From contig NC_064042.1 of NCBI RefSeq assembly GCF_932526225.1, positions 1,843,001 to 1,907,000 on the forward strand: DNA of 64,000 bases, in the 5' to 3' direction. Numbering within the stretch: position 1 is the stretch's first letter; every line of letters begins with the position of its first letter. The stretch is from Nematostella vectensis. Its lineage: Eukaryota > Cnidaria > Anthozoa > Actiniaria > Edwardsiidae. The notes under the pieces are model-generated. The model was given only the letters and a program-made list of their open reading frames with translations, was not told where the DNA came from and did not search any database. The translations under genes and the position numbers were made by a program. Of this stretch, positions 22,436 through 33,500 are shown one piece after another.

Positions 22436-22770
22436 ACCGTCTGCGAATTACCGACAGAAAGCTTGTTTAGACCCCCCGCGCACCAACCGCCGGAGTGAAG
22501 CGATTTCTGATTGGCTGTCGTGTCGTCTGGTTCAAATGTAACGAGCCACGCGGTTGGTCAATGTTATGATTTCGCACGTGAGTTTGACAGCGAAAGCGCG
22601 AAGCGTGCAAACCAATATATGGCAATTCCTTCGTGTAATTTGTGCCTCACGGATGTAGCTAATAGCGACCAAAGATTTGTCATCGGGGGTAAAGGGAAGT
22701 TCGATGTAGTCTTTGAGCTGAAAAGTCTTTCTTCCACAAGAGTAAGCGAGTATACGTTCCGCGGACGAGC
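22436..22770 (+). pseudogene. Plus-strand arm of an inverted gene duplication: 5' flank and start of a Cys-rich protein
   Basis: 22436-22618 matches, inverted, 26531-26740. 22577-22757 matches, inverted, 23207-23350. An ATG at 22619 opens MAIPSCNLCLTDVANSDQRF and a further 20 or so residues, with a CxxC pair typical of a small zinc-binding domain whose second Cys pair (YICR-type) is seen only in the minus-strand arm. The copy stops resembling the other arm at about 22757, so it is a fragment. I do not recognise the protein family with confidence. Confidence 0.6.
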
Positions 22771-22834
22771 ATCTTGCCTAATGATTCGAGGTCCTCTGGA
22801 ATTTTTCTCTCTTTGTCCAACGAGGGCCATTTAA

Positions 22835-23319
22835 CTCGAACAATTACAGCCACATGTGGGTTTCGAGGACTCGGAGGATTTGCAGCAGCGGTAGCTGCAT
22901 TTGTACTAGGAGTTGTAGTTGCAACAGGAGCTGGAGTTGCAAAAGGAGCTGGAGTTGCAACAGGAGCTGGAGTTGCAGGGCTGACTGGCCATTTCGGTTG
23001 TTGGACCGATTGCGCACAGGAGTAGAAGCGAGTACTTCTGGTCTTGAGGATGATGACTTTCCCTGTGATTTCGTTGGTGTCTTATAAGTTTCTTATAATA
23101 ATCTTCTGATTATCGCTATATTTATTTTGAAAGAGGTCTTCGATGGTTTTCAGTTCTTGAAGCAATTGTCTTCGTCGCTTAAGTTTCCTAAAGCGCAGAC
23201 GGCAAATATACTCGCTTACTTTTTTGGAAGAGAGACTTCCCTTAACCCCCCAAGACAAATCTTTGGTCGCTATTAGCTACATCCGTCGTGAGGCACAAAT
23301 TACACAAAGGAATTGCCAT
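22835..23319 (-). pseudogene. Minus-strand arm: Cys-rich domain and Pro/Ala-rich tail, broken
   Basis: Starts at ATG 23317-23319 (MAIPLCNLCLTTDVANSDQR). A TAA about 26 codons in breaks it. Frame then recovers into SEYICRLRFRKLKRRRQLLQ and a helical Lys/Glu stretch, another stop, and a Pro/Ala/Val/Thr stretch encoded by four copies of an 18-bp unit (gcaacaggagctggagtt on the plus strand, 22913-22977). Its upstream sequence is displaced to 26531-26740 because a LINE lies in between. Stops and indels mark it as a pseudogene. Confidence 0.6.
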
Positions 23320-23350
23320 ATATTGGTTTGCACGCTTCGCGCCTTCGCTG

Positions 23351-26300
23351 TTTAGATGCCTTTTTTTAATTAGGGATTCACTTAATATCACAATGATAAT
23401 GTACTCATGGCCCTCAACAGAAACAAAATAAATAAAAGCTATTTAAAAATCTGTTTACAGCAAAATCTTTGACGAAACTATTTACAATAACAATCCTTTG
23501 CTGATTTATAAACTTATTTACAGAGTTGTGATGTATTCTCTTAGTTTTGCGGAGAAGGCGGTGATTGACTTGGCTTCTTTGATTTCTAGTGGCAATGCAT
23601 TCCACCTTTTAGCTGCTACAAACTTAAAGCTGTTTTTGCTAATGTAGTCCGAGCCTTTGGAAGTACTAAGTTATGGTTTTCTGCATTTTTAGTGTTCTTG
23701 TTATGTACATCACTACACTTAACGAACATATCTCTGAAATAGCATGGGGTCATATTGTTCATTGCCTTAAAGAGCAAAACAAGTTGTAGGTAGATTATTC
23801 TTTTGTCGAAGGGGACAATATTTAGTTCTTCAAAAAGTGGTTTTGAAGGTGCATCCCATTTCTTATCGAGGATAACCCGCGCACATCGTTTCTGGAACTT
23901 GACCATATCGTCGATGTGTTGCTATTTGGTCGAGCCCGAGACATTAGCACCATAGTCTAATATTGGCTGTATAAGCGAATGGTAGAACAGGGTTCTTGCT
24001 TTAAGTGACAGGAATTTCTTTGTCCTTTTTAACAAGCCTAGTCGCTTGTAGATCTTATTGTGAATGTACTTGAGATGGTTGTCCCAGGTGAAGGAGTTGT
24101 CTAATCTTATGCCAAGCAGTTTAACTTCATTGACACATTCAATCTGGCCATTTTCTGTGCTGACTGTCAAATCCTTTCCTGCCAATTTGCGCACTTTTGA
24201 CTTGCTACAGATAAGCATTGATTTGGTTTTGCTTTGGTTCAAAACCATTTTGTTTTCATTCGCCCATCCATTAACCTTTTTTTAGCTCTTTAGTAAGAAT
24301 AGACTCAACCTCACTAACGCTACTTCCACTTGCGACTTGTGTTGTATCATCTGCATATATCTCGAGTGCGCTGTTGGAGACTTCAAGTGGTAAGTCATTA
24401 ATAAACAGGATAAACATTAAGGGACCTAAAATCGAGCTCTGGGGAACGCCTGCAGTAATGGGCTGCGAATCTGATAGCTGACCACTTATTGTGACTTTCT
24501 GTTTTCGGTCTTCTAGATAAGACTTGAACCAATTTAGTGACTTTCCAGAGACACCGTATATGGAGAGCTTCTTAATAAGCGTGTCATAGTCTACTAAATC
24601 AAACGCCTTTCGGTAGTCTATAAGGTTCAAGCCAGATATTAGTCCCTGATCCATATTTCCAATAAGATAATCAATCAACTTTACTAGGGCAGTATCGCAC
24701 GAGTGTAGGGACGGAAACCTGACTGTTACTACTTATTAGCTTGTGGCTGTTTATGTATTCATATAAGCAAACGTGTATGTGTCTTTCAATAACTTTGGAC
24801 AGGGCAGGTAAAATACTGATGGGCCGGTAGTTATCAACACTCAGGCCGTCTCCAGCTTTATATATTGGACAGACTTTCGCCTCTTTCCAGCGCGCAGGGA
24901 ATCGTCCAGTTTTTATACTTTGGTTGATGATTTTAGTCAACGATGGAGCTATGGCTGGGGCTGCAGCCCTTAAAAGGCGAGCACTTATACCGTCCAAACC
25001 TGTGGCTTTACACGTTTGTAGTTGAAGAAGATAACCTTGCACAAATTCTTGCATGACTTTGGGTATTTCAAATTTAGTGCCACTCGGGATTTTGCTATCA
25101 ACAAACCTTTTTAACTTTTCGAAATCTGAAGTTGACAGCGTTCTCATGTTGACATTGCTATTTCTGTAGGTGGCAGCAACGGAAACAAAAAACTAGTTAA
25201 ATGCATTAGCTATTTCACGTGGATCTGTGATGGTGGGTGTGTTGCTTGCATTGCCTCCTAGTTGCGAAGGTGACGGTTTACTTGTCTGCCCGATAGCAAT
25301 TTTTAGATGTCTCCAGAATTCCTTTGCCGTTGAACTCTGTTCAAATGACTTGTTGAAATGATTTCGTTTAGCTTCTTGGATGGATTGAAAAACGTTATTT
25401 CGAGCTGATTTAAAAGTTTCCCACGCATCTGAGTCACTATTACACTTTCGGGCTATCTCTAGAAGCCTGTCGCGGTCTCTAATGGCTGCGTAGAGTTCAG
25501 GCGTCATCCACTGTGGTTGGCTTTGTTTCTTTACACGCTTTCTAATAAGAGGAGCATGTATATCAGCGATACTTAGGAAAGTCACATTCCAATAATCCAC
25601 AGCGTCATCAAGGTCATTAAAGGTGTCCAGCACACTCCACGGGGCCTCATCAAGGTCTTCTGGGAAGGCCTCCTCATCCAGTTTCTTGCAGTCACGGTAG
25701 GAAATATAGACATGGTTTTTATCTGCTGCGCGATCTTGTTTCTTTTTGTAACTGCGCACAACGCACACTGGTAAATGATCTGATAGTCCGGTGTTGCATA
25801 CCTTGGTCTTTGTGATGCACTGTGGCTGGTTGGTGTAAACGTGATCCAAGCAAGCCTGGCTCTCTGGACGAGTCACTTCATTGATGGTTTGAGTGAAACC
25901 AAGGCTGGTGAGGAACTTGATTAGACGATGCTAGTGGTTTTGCTGTTTGAGGAAGTTGATGTTGAAATCCCCCAGTAGTAGCGCTTCTTTGTTGGTAATG
26001 TACATTTTTTCTATGAGACCTTCTATCTTAGCATCCATTTCAGCAGTTGAATCCGGCACACGATAGACTCCGGCAATAATAATTGGGCAGTTGACTTGCA
26101 CGGTATCACTTGAGTGCAAAGGAGCTCTGTGTCACTTGATTCTAGAGTTGGTAAACGGGTAAAAGCCATAGCGTGAGATACGTACATCATTACTCATCCC
26201 CTTTTCTTTCTAGTTCTATCTTCCTGCTCAATATGATATCCAGGGATCCCATATTCTTCGTTCGTGTGTGAGGAATTCAGCCATGTCTCGGTAATAATCA

Positions 26301-26530
26301 TCACATCAATCTCCGTACGAGGGTGTGTAAGGATTTCTTTTATTTGCTCGTATTTATCATTATTGAAGCTCCTCGCGTTCCAATGACATATTCTTACACC
26401 ATTTTTGGACAGTGGAATGCATGGCAGATGGACGTTAGTAGCGTATGTGTAGCTTGTGAACCTGGATTAAGCTGGACGTCATTTGAAAGGCAGACCAGTA
26501 GTAGTGCAATGGAGGCGCTTCTCTGGAGGC
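23351..26530 (-). mobile_element. Decayed non-LTR retrotransposon (LINE) inserted in the gene fragment
   Basis: Minus-strand order: endonuclease N-part (ITETWLNSS at about 26290), endonuclease C-part (LLGDFNINFL at about 25950, GLSDHLPV at about 25780), reverse transcriptase (WKEAKVCPIYKAGD, DNYRPISILP, RKAFDLVDYD, GVPQSSILGPLMF, YADDT), and a C-terminal segment (KRWNALPLEIKEAKS) ending at TAA near 23522. In-frame stops (about 25931, 25193), a frameshift near 24680 and further breaks near 24260 and 23640 show it is dead. Family resemblance is CR1/L2/jockey-like. The 3' end at about 23351 has TTAAAAAAAGG on the minus strand; the sequence resumes the host fragment at ACAGCGAA. Confidence 0.88.
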
Positions 26531-26740
26531 TGTCAAACTCTCGTGTAAAATCATAACATTCGAAAAATTATATATGCAGGTTACATGGAGCTATTAACCA
26601 ATCGCGTGGCTCGTTACATTTGAACCAGACGACAGCCAATCAGAAATCGCTTCACTCCGGCAGTAGGTGCGCGGGGAGTCTAAACAAGCTTTCTGTCGGT
26701 AATTCGCAGACGGTAATAATGGAACTATTTCCGGCTGCAC
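26531..26740 (-). repeat. Displaced 5' flank of the Cys-rich gene fragment
   Basis: Inverted copy of 22436-22590. Shared phrases (compared across strands) include ttctgtcggtaattcgcaga, agcgatttctgattggctgt and ttacatttgaaccagacgac. It ends at GAGTTTGACAG, the point where the LINE begins; the matching continuation is found at 23350. The region contains ATTGG (inverted CCAAT) boxes and GC-rich stretches, consistent with an old promoter. Confidence 0.7.
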
Positions 26741-27690
26741 GCAGGCTAACTGTTGCCTTTTCCGAGTAGAGAAGGCTAACCCCCTTTTTCTTTCGTAGAT
26801 TACAAAAGACCGAGCTGGCGAAACGGTAAACTATATCAAAACGCGTAAAATTTTCCACAGTGATTTGCCTCCAAAAAAGATTGATGGATGACAGCTTTTG
26901 ACATCTTTAATCCCCAGGGACCCAGGCGCCGTCGTCTGCCGCGACGGCTTTTTTGCCAAGTTCGTTCCTGACTGTTCCCCAGGGGTTATTTTTCTCGCGA
27001 GTGAAACGTTAGAGCAAAATACCCCTGGGTTTCCGAGGATGCTATACATTATACTAGAGATATATATTTCTATACGATTAGAATAAAAACTAACTTTATT
27101 TAAATTAGTTCAGGTATTTTGGGTAAAATGCACACAGTTCTTTAGCTATCCTTGGCACCACCACTTTATGTTATAGAAATTTCGTAATAATAAATGACTA
27201 TACGTGATGGAAACAGGTTCCCATACTAATAGTGCTTAGTGGCCTTGAATATTAATGCCATTTATTCAGTATAAAACAAGAAAGTATATGGGCACATCAC
27301 TTATAATATAATCATTCTCATGGTATTCTTTTTGTGAAAATAGAATCTTTAATGTTGAAAGTTTTATAATTTCTTTAACATTAAGAACCTATTACAGGTT
27401 CCTCTAGGTTCTTACTCGTGGGTACAATTAGATCCATGGAAGCCGTGTCTTCTATTCAGAGAGAATTAGTACACGATGCCTCTTTGTATTGACCGTAGAG
27501 CGAATACTCTAGATTGTTCTTGCAGCGGGAACACAATCGTGGTGCAGTCCTGGAGGACTCTCAAGAACTGTTCACCCTGTCGTTGACCAACATCTAATAA
27601 GCTCAGACTTCAGACCGCCTTTCTATCACCTTTTTTGGTTGACTGATAGAATGCTGGAACTTGTAACTGTGGAACATGGCTGCTGCTGAA
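26741..27690. other. Unrecognised spacer
   Basis: No coding region or repeat family that I can support. The open frames are short and lack splice context. Confidence 0.5.
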
Positions 27691-29310
27691 ATTGGGATAG
27701 ATTTTGTGGCTTAACAGCTGTCTGTCTGGATATACAGATGTAGAATTGGGCCAATTTTCGTGCGGACTTTTCCTTGACCTTAGTAAAGCTTTTGATACTG
27801 TAGACCACTCGATTCTTTTACGCAAACTCGAACATTATGGAATTCGTGGCATCGCGTATGACTGGTTTTCTTCCTACCATACAAATCGAAAACAGTTCAC
27901 ACAAATTGGAAGCAGCAAATCTTCACTGAGCTCCATCTCCTACGGAGTTCCCGAAGGGTCTTTGCTTGGTCCGGTCCTTTTTCTACTATACATTAACGAC
28001 TTTAACAACTCCGCGCAAACCCTAGACTTTGACATATTTGCAGATGATTCCAATTTGTTCTAATCAAACAAAAACCTAACCAATTTAGAGTCTACCGTGA
28101 ATTACGAACTAAAACATATATATACGTGGCTCTGTGCCAATAAACTCTCTCTAAATATAGATAAAAACTAACTTTGTGTTATTCCATCCTCCTCAGAAAA
28201 AAGTAACTCATCCTATAAAACTAAAGATAAACAATAAACCAATCAAATCAGAAAAACACATAAAATAATTAGGAATGATTGATTTACATCTTAGCTCTAA
28301 ATGCCACATACGGAGCTTTGCAAAAATCTTAAACGTAATCTAGGAGCACTCTCAAAGATACGTTACTTTGTCAACATTAACATTTTAAAACAACTATATT
28401 ATTCACTTGTTTTTCCCCATATAACTCACGGAATTTTAGTATGGGGCAACACTTATAGTACAACACTAAAACCTCTCTATAATGCAAAAACGTGCGATAC
28501 GAATTATGACTTTTTCTAAATTCGATGCCCCATCTTCCCCCATCTTCAAACAACTAGGACTTCTGAAGGTTAAAGATATAGTTTACTTCCACACAGCGCT
28601 ATTTATGTACCAATACCACTCTGGAACTCTCCCCACAACTTTTGACTCTTTCTTTTATATAATTTCCCACAAATACAACACCCGACTTTCTGCCAAATCT
28701 AGTTACACCCTACCTAAAGCACAAACCAACTCAACATCATCAAATTCAACATCAGATTTAGAGGTGTATAAATTTGGAACGAACTCACCAAAAATGACAA
28801 AGACCTAAATATGAAATCCTTCATAAAATATCGTCAGACGACATGGTCGCCACCTATTAACCAACTCACATCTTCACCTGTAACACATACTATCACCTTA
28901 TTGGCCATATATTCCTTCCTTCCTTTTGTTTTTTACTGTTTCCGCCCTGCTTGTACCAGCTTGTATTCTTGTTGTATCCTTGTCGTGTCTCTATATCTGT
29001 GTTTTTCTCGTACGTTCTTGCTTATGCACACAGCCTCCAGATCTCCAAACTAGGATTTTTCCCTAACATTTAAGTGCACCCTAGCCCGTTTAGCTCTCAA
29101 GCTATTCTTTGGTGCCCGCACCGAAGCATTGTCACCCCTTGGTATGCAATTCTAGGTTGTTTTTTCTCCTTTCCCTCTCAATATATATATGAATATAAAA
29201 AGAAATATTAAGTAATATTATATCTCTAATGAAAACAAAATAAAAAAAAACCAACCTATGTAACACTTAATTTTGTGTGCAAATAAAAGGTACTCTCTCT
29301 CTCTCTACGA
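27690..29310 (+). mobile_element. 5'-truncated, decayed LINE with CT-repeat 3' end
   Basis: The reverse transcriptase starts abruptly with CGLFLDLSKAFDTVDHSILL at about 27760, then YGVPEGSLLGPVLFLLYIND and the catalytic box FADDSNLF followed by a stop. Later pieces include LKRNLGALSKIRYFVN, LYYSLVFPHITHGILVWGNT (28301-28519) and a C-terminal domain with KRAIRIMTFSKFDAPSSPIF (28482-28808), separated by stops and frameshifts. The 3' end is AAATAAAAGGTA followed by (CT)n at about 29281-29306, as in L2/CR1-type elements. It differs in sequence from the LINE at 23.4-26.5 kb. Confidence 0.85.
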
Positions 29311-30521
29311 TGCCCCCTTTCCTACCCGTATTCATACAAGGTGGTATCACAACCAAGAAGCGCATGGATAAAAAGCAAAAAATAAGATGAGAAATAGAAA
29401 TAGCATTAAAAATTGTCAAGAAATGTCACTCTTCCCTATAGCTGCTCATAAATGGCCGTCATTCCCCACATCTTCGTGTAGATTTGGATTTCGGCTCAGG
29501 AAGATGTCATGGGCTTCCATACGGAAGTATGGTCACCAATAAGTATGCTAGTCGTGTGAACGATTTTACCGCAGCTTTCCACATAAGCAATCATATCTTC
29601 GATTTGTCATCAGCTTCCGTCTGTGCCACAACCGCTTACCCTCTTGCTTAACATCTGAATACAATTCTGCTTATTTTTCCTTTTTGCCAAAAAAAACCTT
29701 TCAGTCTTTATTGGGACCGCCATGTTTAAAAAAGAACGTAACGGAGGCTCCTATTTTGCCTGATCTTTTTTTTCCTGTCATGACCCCATTGACCACGATA
29801 CATTTACAACAGGAGTTTCAAACTTCGTGAATTGTATCGGCTTCCTTGGGCCAGGGTATTCAGTGCAGAAAAGCACCTCCATTCAATGCATACTGTCACA
29901 CAGACTGTAGCCCGGTAGATTTTGTTATTTGGTATCAATTCAATGTGGTCCAAATGACCTCGGCCAAAACAGGCTTCTGCAAAACAGTCATCATAGACTC
30001 TGACAATAGTGAAGGAAAAACAGCTCGATGACTGACTATTAAATCCATTTAACTATCTGCTTACAAGATCTTATTTCCGGTCATTTTAGCAGTATCAACC
30101 GCGTTTTTTTTTGTTTTTTAACATGTATATTTTTCGTGATTTTCATGATTTGGGATCCCTGTGGTTTTTCATACAAGCCTTTTATGGGGATATTCGATGC
30201 GGTTATTTTCGGGGTGTTTGTGTACTCCGATTTTTTTTAGACTTTTGTTATGTTATAAAGGTGATCTAATTTATACAAAAACGTTGAAAACTCTTGCAAT
30301 TAGTTCGATCTTCAACCGTAGATTGATTGGAGGGGCATGTGCCCCCAGTGCCCCACCACCTGCTGGTCCTGAATAGCTATCCAGTGTGACACGATTGTTG
30401 TGTCACTGTCGTTCACTCTCACAACCGTTCTGTTCTCTGATTGGTTAGTTGCGTATTTCGTTTTGACTCGACGACGCCCTTTGGAGAGAAACCACACTAA
30501 AGGATGCAAAAGCGCTAAAGG
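29311..30521. other. Upstream region of lectin copy A (duplicated upstream of copy B)
   Basis: From about 29490 this flank matches about 37450-38130 upstream of copy B, with several hundred bp present only here. About 170 bp before the ATG both copies carry a remnant of the G-rich element (gcccccagtgccccaccacc). CACGATTG and CTCTGATTGG (CCAAT-type) motifs lie at about 30390-30445 in both. The short open frame 30161-30376 repeats at 37770-37985 but has no recognisable product. Confidence 0.5.
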
Positions 30522-33500
30522 ATGAAATATTTTATTGTATCATCCTTTTTCCTTATTTTCCTGTTCTTCTTTTCATGTTTTTCTAATTCTGAGTTTACTT
30601 ACTTCAATTTCATGGACATTCCCGCTCATGCTTTGGTGGGTTATGTCGTGGAAGTGTTCAACACCAGTGACTCTTTCAGCTGCCAAGCAAAGTGTTTCGA
30701 TGTGAACTCTTGTGTGTCGGTAAATTTCGGAAGAAGAAGCGCGAATGATTCTCAGTTCACTTGTGAAATTAACAACTCTACACATTTGCTGCAACCACTT
30801 GGCCTGAGACGAAGGCCAGGGTTCACTTACTTTGGTGTGGCGGTGAGTACTGACGGACAGTCAATTTCGCGTAAAAAATATAACCTAAACTTAAACTCTT
30901 ATTAACTTTTCAATATATTATTTTCAATATTTTTAGAGCCGTGAAATTAATTTACAATCTCAAAGAACATTGATTGTTTGTTCAAACGTTGTTTTTTCGT
31001 TTAGATGTCGCAGTCGAATATCAAATTTTCGTGCTTTTGATGTTTTTTCTTATTCCCATAGCCTTAAGAAATCATATCATTTTAAGGATAAATAAGGATA
31101 TTTTTGGTGCCAGTTGTAAAACGCCGAATAGTAGTACAAAAAAATGCATGCCTAAAACAGTTTCGTGTTATTTTACTAATAATAAAAATACTTATTACAT
31201 ATTCTTTCATGGGACTAAAAGTAATAAATAATTGATTGTTAAAATACAATTTTGACAAAATTGTGTTCTAAGAAAGACCACCTTTTTCCCACTGTGAAGA
31301 CATGCATCTTTCTGCAAATGTCGCACAGGTAAATAGTGCAAATAGATTGGAAAATGCGCGCGAACTATTTTTATTCACGAGTTGCGCAGCATTAAAAAAC
31401 GAGTGAGTGAGCGCAGCGAACGAGTGAGTTTTCTGGTGCAAAAGCAACGAGATTTTTTATTTCTGTCGCAAATCCAGTCAAAACCAGGAAGCCATTTGAG
31501 TGCAGGCAGGAAACACCCACTTTACTTTAAACAGCATAGAAATGATGCGAGTATATTTCCTTTTACTTAAAAAAAAAAATCATTTAAAGGTCACAAAATT
31601 CATGAACCCGAATATCATCTATAAAGTTGATATATATCATCACCCGAATATCATCTATAAAGTTGTTCCTTCGAGCAGAGCGAATCTTGGCAGCTCTTCC
31701 GTCATGTTTTTATTCAGCTCAAAAATCCCGCGCGTTTGGCGATGTACTGTGTAAGTTTGAATACCATTTTGGTGCACAATCTTTCACGCCTCTGATTGGA
31801 AAAACGATTGACTCTCGATGTCGTTCTGTTCTCTGATTTTTTAGTTGCGTATTTCGGGCGAAATTTACGCTGCCTTCTTCGAGTAAATAAATCTCAAGAT
31901 GTATATAAAACTCGGGAACCTCGCAAAAACAAGCGATTTGATTGGTTGAGAAACTCGGGAAAAAAATGCAATATACACCTCCTAGGGAGTGGATATTTTC
32001 CTGTGCCCCGAAATCAAACAAAATGGCGGGTGTAACAAAAAAAAAAACTGTTTTCCGTACATTGCTCTTAAGCTCGTTTCATAGTGGCTTTAAAATAATC
32101 TATATTTCGCCACTATCCACCTCAATGGAAATGGTATAATTGTTAAATATATATGAAATAAATTAACCTATTACATACACCCATTTCAAAAACTTGCCAA
32201 TAACGATATACTTTGCTGAGAACATTATTTTACAGAATGGTATTATTAACAGCAAGCAAAACACGCTGACTCTTGTACTACACCCTCTTTTTTATAAGAA
32301 CGTCTATAAGAACGTTTATAAAAAAGTTGAGGCTTGGCCGTTTTCATTTCTGGGAGATTTCAAGGCTGAATATGTTCTTAACGATGTTCTTAAATTTTAG
32401 TGTCTAAAGAATATTATACCCAATGAATTATTAGGAAGAGAATTACACTAATAATCAATAGCAATAATAAGGTTATTTTTACTATAAGCACAATTTGATT
32501 CTGCATTTTAGAACGCATCAGGACAAAAAAAAAAAAAAAAAAATTGTATGCTATCTTAGACTCGGCATGTTCTTAGCATAAATTTGGTGAAATCTCAGGC
32601 TGGACGTTCTTATAAAAAAGAGTGTTATCGAAGTGTTTGCTGTGCTATACAATTAGTTTATTAGTATTAACGAAGCTGCGATTTCAGTCTTAATATTAGG
32701 AACATCCAGTCTTATTGTTAGGATTATAAACACAATATGATAGAAAACTGTAATTCGGTTAATATGCTACCCTCGGTAAATAAAGCTTATACAGATTATT
32801 GTACTAATCACAATTAACCAAACAAAATTCTTAGCCTAGGTATGTTCTGAGTAAGTTATCTCCGGCTAGATTTTCTTATAAAAAGGTTCTTCTGAAAAAA
32901 AGAGTGTGTTGATAATAAATATAAAAAATTAAAATGATCATTCAATATTATGATTACACCGTGGTGCATATTTTTGCCATTCCAGGATCCCTGTTTCTCC
33001 AATCCTTGTCTGAACGGAGGCACGTGTACCGCTGACCAGTCCAACTGGACGTATCGCTGTAGCTGTGGAGTGTCTTTCTCGGCAGCACCATATTTGGATG
33101 ATCACTGTGGCACAGGTAGTTCGCATATCGAAGCAGTCGAACTAGTATACTTAAGGACAAGCTGGGCAAATCGCTATGTTTCTTTTTTTTTTGAGAGCGG
33201 TTCGTACCAAGGCACTAAGGTGGGAGAGTGATGAAAAGTAGTTTGAAGGGCTGGCTTTAGATTACTTTGAGGAAATACAAAGTGGGTAGAGCGATGGGAA
33301 ATAATATTTAAAGTTTAAATAGCTTATAGGTGGAGTTTTATTATAAGTAATCTTATTTTATAATTGTTTTGGGATCAAGGGAATATGTTTTGTTTAAGAA
33401 ATCATATTATCTTGTTTTTTTTTCCTCAGGTTGTTATAATCAAAAGTTAAATTCAGTTAATTTGTGAAGTGTAAAATAGTTTTATGTACTGAATAAAAGG

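Noticed and set aside
22774-23025. Plus-strand ORF rich in Ala/Gly/Val (VVVATGAGVAKGAG type)
   Set aside because: It is the complement of the Pro/Ala/Val/Thr repeat read on the minus strand, where the flanking Cys-rich pieces lie.
30161-30376. ORF upstream of copy A, repeated upstream of copy B (37770-37985)
   Set aside because: Conserved only because the upstream region was duplicated. It overlaps a G-rich element remnant and has no domain.
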